DNA of 10,672 nucleotides from Nanohaloarchaea archaeon SW_4_43_9 (GTDB lineage: Archaea > Nanohalarchaeota > Nanosalinia > Nanosalinales > Nanosalinaceae), in contig PXPD01000014.1 in assembly GCA_003009815.1 (NCBI GenBank), forward strand, positions 14,917 to 25,588, given 5' to 3'. Below, one piece after another: positions 8,027 through 10,672 of the stretch. The notes under the pieces were generated by a model that was not told where the DNA came from, did not search any database, and saw only the letters and a list, made by a program, of their open reading frames with translations. The position numbers and the translations under genes were made by a program. How positions within the stretch are numbered: position 1 is the first letter of the stretch; every line of letters begins with the position of its first letter.

Positions 8027-8860
8027 ATGATATCGCTGATAATAGAAGTTCTAAAAACGTCAGTCACATTCCTAGGAATGGAAATTACAGGGCTGATGGT
8101 TGCTGTAGCAGGATTTCTTCTGGTAGCTGGATTTATCGCAGATCAGATCAGCAACATCCTAGTTGAGAGAGCTATTAAAGAAAGAGGTGGAGATAAACAT
8201 GTCTCCAAGACCAGCAAGAAACTTACCTCATATGTAATTTATCCAGTGACCTTTATTGTAATTCTTGGAGTTTTTGGTTTCCCGCTTGCATCTCTAGGCG
8301 CAGCGGTAGGTCTGATAGGTTTAGGGCTTTCATTTGCTTTGAAAGACATGATCTCCAACTTCATTTCCGGTCTCTTCATAATGATTAATAAACCTTTCAA
8401 AATCGGCGATCAGATACAGGTATCCGGGGAAGCAGGAACAGTTCGAGATATCAAGATCCGGGCTACTGAGATCAAGACTTACGATGGTAGACAGGTAATT
8501 GTCCCTAACTCAATGCTGTATAACGGCAAAGTTATTAACAACACCGCCTACAAGTGTCGTCGTTTCGATGTAATAGTTGGAATAGGATACGATGAGGATA
8601 TTCAGGAAGCGAAGGAGCTTGCAATTGAAACACTGGAAGAGGCTTCGACAGTTAAATCCAGGCCAGAACCTCAGGTGCTTGTGAACGAGCTTGGAGGGTC
8701 ATCCGTCAATCTGAAACTGAGGGGATGGTCGAAACCTTCCAAAGCCAATATGTTAAAGTCCGCATCCGAAGTAACTCAGATTGTCAAGGAAAAATATGAC
8801 AAATCCGGAATCGATATACCATACCCGATCAGGACAGTTTACATGAATAATGAAGAGTGA
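8027..8860 (+). CDS. mscS: Small-conductance mechanosensitive channel, MscS family
   Basis: 277 residues, near the 286 of the E. coli protein. It forms a homoheptameric membrane pore that opens on membrane tension and relieves hypo-osmotic shock. Helices lie near 20-43 and 66-84, followed by the pore-lining TM3 at about 88-121 with the glycine/alanine-packed SLGAAVGLIGLGLSFALKD and the kinked NFISGLFIMINKPFKIGD. The cytoplasmic beta domain begins at 125-130 (KIGDQI) and carries the signature VPNSMLYNGKVINN (159-172); the alpha/beta domain fills the rest. No extra N-terminal helices or C-terminal regulatory domain are present. The ATG has no good Shine-Dalgarno and is probably leaderless. It is divergent from the E1-like gene and convergent with tRNA-Lys. 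Confidence 0.95.
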   Translation: MISLIIEVLKTSVTFLGMEITGLMVAVAGFLLVAGFIADQISNILVERAIKERGGDKHVSKTSKKLTSYVIYPVTFIVILGVFGFPLASLGAAVGLIGLGLSFALKDMISNFISGLFIMINKPFKIGDQIQVSGEAGTVRDIKIRATEIKTYDGRQVIVPNSMLYNGKVINNTAYKCRRFDVIVGIGYDEDIQEAKELAIETLEEASTVKSRPEPQVLVNELGGSSVNLKLRGWSKPSKANMLKSASEVTQIVKEKYDKSGIDIPYPIRTVYMNNEE

Positions 8861-8881
8861 TCTATGATTACTCTGTGGACT

Positions 8882-8899
8882 GGGAGAAATACTACTCCC
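8882..8899 (+). terminator. Hairpin after mscS
   Basis: GGGAG (8882-8886) and CTCCC (8895-8899) form a 5-bp stem with an 8-base loop, 22 bases after the mscS stop; a T-run (TTTT) follows about 12 bases later. It could end the mscS transcript or stabilise its 3' end before the convergent tRNA-Lys gene. The rest of 8861-9003 shows no convincing gene. Confidence 0.3.
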
Positions 8900-9003
8900 C
8901 TACAGCCAGTGTTTTGTCTGTCAGCAGGCGGATTATTTTCTTATTTACCGGTCATACTAGAACCGAAACAGTCTTAGGCGAGAGTTATTCTGTATGGAGA
9001 AAA

Positions 9004-9077
9004 TGGGCCAGACGGGATTTGAACCCGCGACGGCTAGGTTAAGAGCCTAGTGCTCTGCCAGACTGAGCTACCGGCCC
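9004..9077 (-). tRNA. tRNA-Lys (CUU)
   Basis: Reading the minus strand from 9077, acceptor GGGCCGG pairs with CTGGCCC (one G-T wobble). The D arm is GCTC/GAGC. The anticodon stem is CTAGG/CCTAG around loop CTCTTAA, giving anticodon CUU (Lys, codon AAG). The T arm is GCGGG TTCAAAT CCCGT, and the discriminator is A (9004). The following bases are TTTT, so CCA is not encoded. There is no intron. Transcription converges on mscS. Confidence 0.97.
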
Positions 9078-9083
9078 TACCAG

Positions 9084-9093
9084 TAACCGGTTA
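9084..9093 (-). repeat. 10-bp palindrome at the tRNA-Lys start site
   Basis: TAACCGGTTA is a perfect palindrome, flanked by CCAG and CTGG at slightly unequal distances. It lies between the TATA-like box and the tRNA 5' end, where transcription should start. It may be an initiator or operator site or a small 5'-leader hairpin. Confidence 0.3.
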
Positions 9094-9102
9094 TTCTGGC
9101 AG

Positions 9103-9113
9103 TAAATTTAAAT
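9103..9113 (-). promoter_or_regulatory. TATA box for tRNA-Lys
   Basis: ATTTAAATTTA is centred 31 bases upstream of the tRNA 5' end, the usual position for an archaeal tRNA promoter with a leader of a few bases. Confidence 0.6.
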
Positions 9114-9145
9114 CGCTGAAAAACTGTTTGAATGACCGACGCTAT

Positions 9146-9502
9146 TCAGAACCGGATACTTTTCCTTGGCGCCGCTTTCTCAACATTGGGCTCTAGAAGT
9201 TTATACTCGTGATCCTTTATATCCGCAAATCTTCCACATGAGGGACATCTATCGTAGCCATTATGTTCGGCATCATCAACTATCTCGTTGTAACCACATG
9301 CACATTCTAACTGTGGGTTCATGGAATCTACATCTAGATCAATTCTCTCCAGAAGTGTTCCCTTCGAGAAGTAGTTGAAAAGCTTCTCGAAAAGTTCGGG
9401 CTCACAAAGATGGTTGTTGATCTTGACATGAGCGGAGCCATTAGTCGAGACGCTTGAGAGTTCCTGCATCACTTCAATCAGGACGTTTCCTAGTTTCTTC
9501 AT
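9146..9502 (-). CDS. HypA-like zinc protein lacking the nickel site
   Basis: 118 residues, the usual size of HypA, which passes nickel to [NiFe]-hydrogenase or urease maturation. The overall pattern fits: an N-terminal alpha/beta part with CEPELFEKLFNYFSKGTLLERIDLDVD (33-59), then a zinc ribbon with C67-x-C69 and C86-P-S-C89-G, then a strand ending KLLEP. Two departures matter. The invariant MHE start, whose His2 binds nickel, is replaced by MKKLG. The first cysteine pair is C-x-C rather than C-x2-C. No hydrogenase, urease or HypB gene is nearby. I infer a repurposed HypA fold or a non-nickel zinc protein; a different zinc-ribbon family is possible. The C-terminal tail is basic (RKSIRF). The start is ATG 9502-9500, the first in frame. 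Confidence 0.65.
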   Translation of the reverse strand: MKKLGNVLIEVMQELSSVSTNGSAHVKINNHLCEPELFEKLFNYFSKGTLLERIDLDVDSMNPQLECACGYNEIVDDAEHNGYDRCPSCGRFADIKDHEYKLLEPNVEKAAPRKSIRF

Positions 9503-9523
9503 TTGTTATCTTACCATGATTTT

Positions 9524-9549
9524 TGTCTCCCCTTCAGTAATGTCTCCCC
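9524..9549 (-). repeat. Direct repeat GGGGAGACA in the hypA-like leader
   Basis: On the minus strand GGGGAGACA occurs at 9549-9541 and 9532-9524, 17 bases apart, and GGAGACAAA recurs at 9655-9647. The first two lie between the probable promoter and the HypA-like start. A three-codon reading frame (ATG GTA AGA TAA, 9517-9506) follows the second copy and ends three bases before the gene's ATG. The arrangement could be regulatory. Confidence 0.35.
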
Positions 9550-9588
9550 GACTATATTACAATAGCCGAAATAAACCTTATTTAAACT
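9550..9588 (-). promoter_or_regulatory. Candidate promoters for the HypA-like gene
   Basis: GTTTAAATAAGG (9588-9577, minus strand) resembles an archaeal TATA box and would give a leader of about 50 bases. GTAATATAGT (9560-9551) is a second candidate giving a leader of about 25 bases. The sequence alone does not decide between them. Confidence 0.35.
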
Positions 9589-9742
9589 AACGGATCGCTA
9601 GGTGCGAACCCTGGAAAGTTCATAAGTTTCTTTTGGAAGGAATAAATTTGTCTCCAAAACGTTAATTGGATTAAAAACATTCTATGATAGTTTATATTAA
9701 TTGAAAACATCTCAAAGTTACTTATTATATGATTAAGACGCT
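9589..9742. other. AT-rich spacer without a recognised feature
   Basis: Between the HypA-like promoter region and the tRNA-Met terminator I find no open frame worth calling, no cloverleaf and no box C/D pair. It holds one further GGAGACAAA (9655-9647, minus) and several TATA-like strings. Confidence 0.5.
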
Positions 9743-9747
9743 AAAAA
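9743..9747 (-). terminator. Oligo-T terminator of tRNA-Met
   Basis: TTTTT follows the discriminator base directly on the minus strand, as in many archaeal tRNA genes that end at an oligo-T run. It also shows that CCA is not encoded. Confidence 0.6.
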
Positions 9748-9783
9748 TAGCGGGGGAAGGATTTGAACCTTCGACCTCCGGGT

Positions 9784-9822
9784 TTCTCAGAGTCTCAAGG
9801 TAAATCACTTTGGAGTGTTTCC
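9784..9822 (-). other. tRNA-Met intron 2, canonical 37/38 position, 39 nt
   Basis: It begins GGAAAC and ends TGAGAA. The BHB core fits well: exon CTCA (9828-9825) pairs with intron TGAG (9789-9786) as the 4-bp central helix. The 3-nt bulges TA|G (9824-9822) and AA|A (9785-9783) are cut between their second and third bases. The outer stem is the anticodon stem (G30-C40, G31-C39). The inner helix is weak, only two pairs (G9821-C9790, A9820-T9791), so this is a relaxed BHB. The boundary could slide by one A. Confidence 0.85.
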
Positions 9823-9830
9823 TATGAGCC

Positions 9831-9859
9831 ATTCGCGGCTCCCGTTGAACGGAAAACCT
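9831..9859 (-). other. tRNA-Met intron 1, non-canonical 29/30 position, 29 nt
   Basis: The core is nearly ideal. Exon TCGT (9865-9862) pairs with intron GCGA (9836-9833), one wobble, as the central helix. The bulges are CG|A (9861-9859) and AT|G (9832-9830). The inner intron helix GGTTTTC (9858-9852) pairs with GGGAGCC (9843-9837) over seven pairs, several of them G-T. The outer pairs are C9866-G9829 and G9867-C9828. The element uses D-stem bases, so it must form before the mature fold. Confidence 0.88.
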
Positions 9860-9920
9860 CGACGAGCACTCCTGGCTGCTCCACCCCGCTTTCGGTGCAT
9901 AATTAGTATCGATTGGTGAA

Positions 9921-9930
9921 GCTTTTAAAC
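9921..9930 (-). promoter_or_regulatory. TATA box for tRNA-Met
   Basis: GTTTAAAAGC is centred about 35 bases before the tRNA 5' end, predicting a leader of roughly 10 bases. Its TTTAAA core is symmetric and lies 50 bases before rnhB on the other strand, so it might also influence that gene. Confidence 0.5.
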
Positions 9931-9948
9931 TCAGGTTGTCTGCCAATC

Positions 9949-9959
9949 CATAAAACTAT
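9949..9959 (+). promoter_or_regulatory. TATA-like box for rnhB
   Basis: CATAAAACTAT is centred about 26 bases before the rnhB ATG, matching a leaderless start. A GGTGG (9963-9967) lies 12 bases before the ATG, rather far for a ribosome-binding site. Confidence 0.4.
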
Positions 9960-9979
9960 CTAGGTGGAAAAATAGTCCT

Positions 9980-10651
9980 ATGGAAAAGATTCTAGGGGTT
10001 GATGAGGCAGGTAGAGGTCCTGTTCTCGGAAGTTTGTTTATCGGTGGCTTCATGGTCAATGAAGAGGATCTAGAGAAAGTCGAAGAGCTAGGAGTCAAGG
10101 ATTCTAAGAAATTGAGCGACAAGAAAAGAGAAAGACTTGCGAAGGAACTTAAGGAGATAGGGGAGCCGTTCCTGAAAGAAATTGAAGCTTCTGAAATAGA
10201 TGAGCTTCGTGAAGTGATGAGTCTGAATGAGATTGAGATCCAGGGTTTCTGTGATGTTATTGAGCGATCGGATGCGGATAAGGTACTAGTTGATCTTCCA
10301 GAACCAGACAGTGATCGGTTCATCAACAAGATGAAGAGAGAGCTGCCAACCCGGTTCAAAGAAAGAGATTTTATTGCAGAACACGGCGCAGATGACACTT
10401 ATCCAATTGTTTCTGCTGCGTCAATTACTGCAAAGTCGGCTAGGGAGAAACATATTGAGGAACTTCACTCAAAGTATGGCTATGATTTTAAGTCAGGTTA
10501 TCCTCATGATTCACCGACTATCAATTTTCTGGAGAAATATGTTGAGGAAAAAGGCCAGCTTCCTACTGAGACAAGAAAATCCTGGAGCACGGCAGAGAAA
10601 ATTCTGAAGAAAGCAGGGCAGAAAGGATTAGGAGATTTCTTACCGATTTAA
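9980..10651 (+). CDS. rnhB: Ribonuclease HII
   Basis: 223 residues, typical for archaeal RNase HII. The enzyme cuts the RNA strand of RNA:DNA hybrids and removes ribonucleotides misincorporated in DNA, using two metal ions. The N-terminal GVDEAGRGPVLG (6-17) supplies D8 and E9; D105 (VLVDLPEP) and D138 (EHGADDTYPIVSAASITAK) complete the DEDD site. KDSKKLS (40-46) and the substrate-binding SGYPHDSPT (172-180, Tyr174) are also present. The C-terminus ends GLGDFLPI. The start is ATG 9980, the first in frame, with a TATA-like box at leaderless distance. It is transcribed away from tRNA-Met. About 20 bases follow the stop. Confidence 0.97.
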   Translation: MEKILGVDEAGRGPVLGSLFIGGFMVNEEDLEKVEELGVKDSKKLSDKKRERLAKELKEIGEPFLKEIEASEIDELREVMSLNEIEIQGFCDVIERSDADKVLVDLPEPDSDRFINKMKRELPTRFKERDFIAEHGADDTYPIVSAASITAKSAREKHIEELHSKYGYDFKSGYPHDSPTINFLEKYVEEKGQLPTETRKSWSTAEKILKKAGQKGLGDFLPI

Positions 10652-10672
10652 AAGTTGTTCCAGCTTTTTGAT

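Larger units (their letters stand above)
9748..9890 (-). tRNA. Initiator tRNA-Met (CAU) with two introns
   Basis: The 143-nt gene yields a 75-nt mature tRNA after removal of 29 and 39 nt. Acceptor AGCGGGG (9890-9884) pairs perfectly with CCCCGCT (9755-9749), and the discriminator is A9748. The D arm is GAGC/GCTC. The T arm is GAAGG TTCAAAT CCTTC. Joining TCG (9862-9860), GGCTCATA (9830-9823) and ACCCGG (9783-9778) gives anticodon stem TCGGG/CCCGG around loop CTCATAA, anticodon CAU. A1-U72 and three stacked G-C pairs in the anticodon stem are the marks of archaeal initiator rather than elongator tRNA-Met. Without the split, the anticodon stem would contain an A-C mismatch and no CAU in the loop, so the two-intron reading is strongly preferred. 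A TATA-like box lies upstream. Confidence 0.92.

Noticed and set aside
8857..9042. Plus-strand open frame of 61 residues ending in WARRDLNPRRLG
   Set aside because: It reads through the antisense of tRNA-Lys. The RRDLNPRR ending is a well-known false protein produced by tRNA T-arm sequence.
9589..9640. Possible tRNA fragment around GGTTCGCACC on the minus strand
   Set aside because: It resembles a T loop, but the flanking bases do not form a 5-bp stem and no other arm is present.
9784..9822. Box C/D guide RNA inside tRNA-Met intron 2 (GTGATTT and CTGA strings)
   Set aside because: The C-box match is poor, the intron is only 39 nt and there is no second box pair, so chance is more likely.
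9725..9946. Minus-strand open frame over the tRNA-Met region ending EVEGSNPSPAIFSVLII
   Set aside because: It lies entirely over the tRNA gene and its introns; EGSNPSPA is again translated tRNA sequence.
9931..10398. Serine-rich 155-residue minus-strand frame
   Set aside because: Antisense of rnhB; low-complexity serine content is typical of the reverse strand of a Lys/Glu-rich gene.
10640..10672. Tail of a convergent minus-strand gene reading IKKLEQLLNR-stop, entering from the right edge
   Set aside because: Plausible but only ten codons are visible, and it would overlap the end of rnhB by 12 bases; it cannot be supported from this window.

Overview
The window is archaeal. Three lines of evidence agree. 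The initiator tRNA-Met gene is interrupted by two bulge-helix-bulge (BHB) introns. Neither tRNA gene encodes its CCA end. Several genes have a TATA-like box about 25-30 bases upstream of the start codon, as expected for leaderless archaeal mRNAs. The gene content (Lhr helicase, E1-like enzyme with Zn fingers, MscS channel, RNase HII, BatA-type vWA proteins) fits. Compact spacing and orphan accessory proteins would suit a small-genome (DPANN-like) archaeon, but no gene here fixes the lineage.

Left part, minus strand, positions 1-7963. Transcription runs right to left: an E1/ThiF-like adenylyltransferase (7963-7028), a multi-spanning membrane protein of unknown function (7002-6238), a large Lhr-type helicase (6150-3457), and two membrane-anchored von Willebrand A proteins (3417-1696 and 1699-1). 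The two vWA genes share a GTGA overlap and are surely co-transcribed; the second runs off the left edge. That second gene carries a +1 reading-frame break near 731-738. Its C-terminal vWA domain also seems to lack the MIDAS loop and first helix.

Middle, 7964-9077. A short 63-base spacer holds back-to-back promoters for the E1-like gene (minus) and mscS (plus, 8027-8860). mscS converges on tRNA-Lys(CUU) (minus, 9077-9004).

Right part, 9078-10672. A HypA-like zinc protein lacking the nickel-binding His (9502-9146), a 245-base AT-rich spacer with short repeats, the double-intron initiator tRNA-Met (9890-9748), and divergently rnhB (9980-10651).

The most striking item is the initiator tRNA. Removing a 29-nt intron at 29/30 and a 39-nt intron at the canonical 37/38 site gives a perfect 75-nt cloverleaf with the A1-U72 pair and GGG/CCC anticodon stem of archaeal initiators. 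Both junctions fold into BHB elements with exact 4-bp central helices. The window shows no clear mobile element, CRISPR array or defence cassette.
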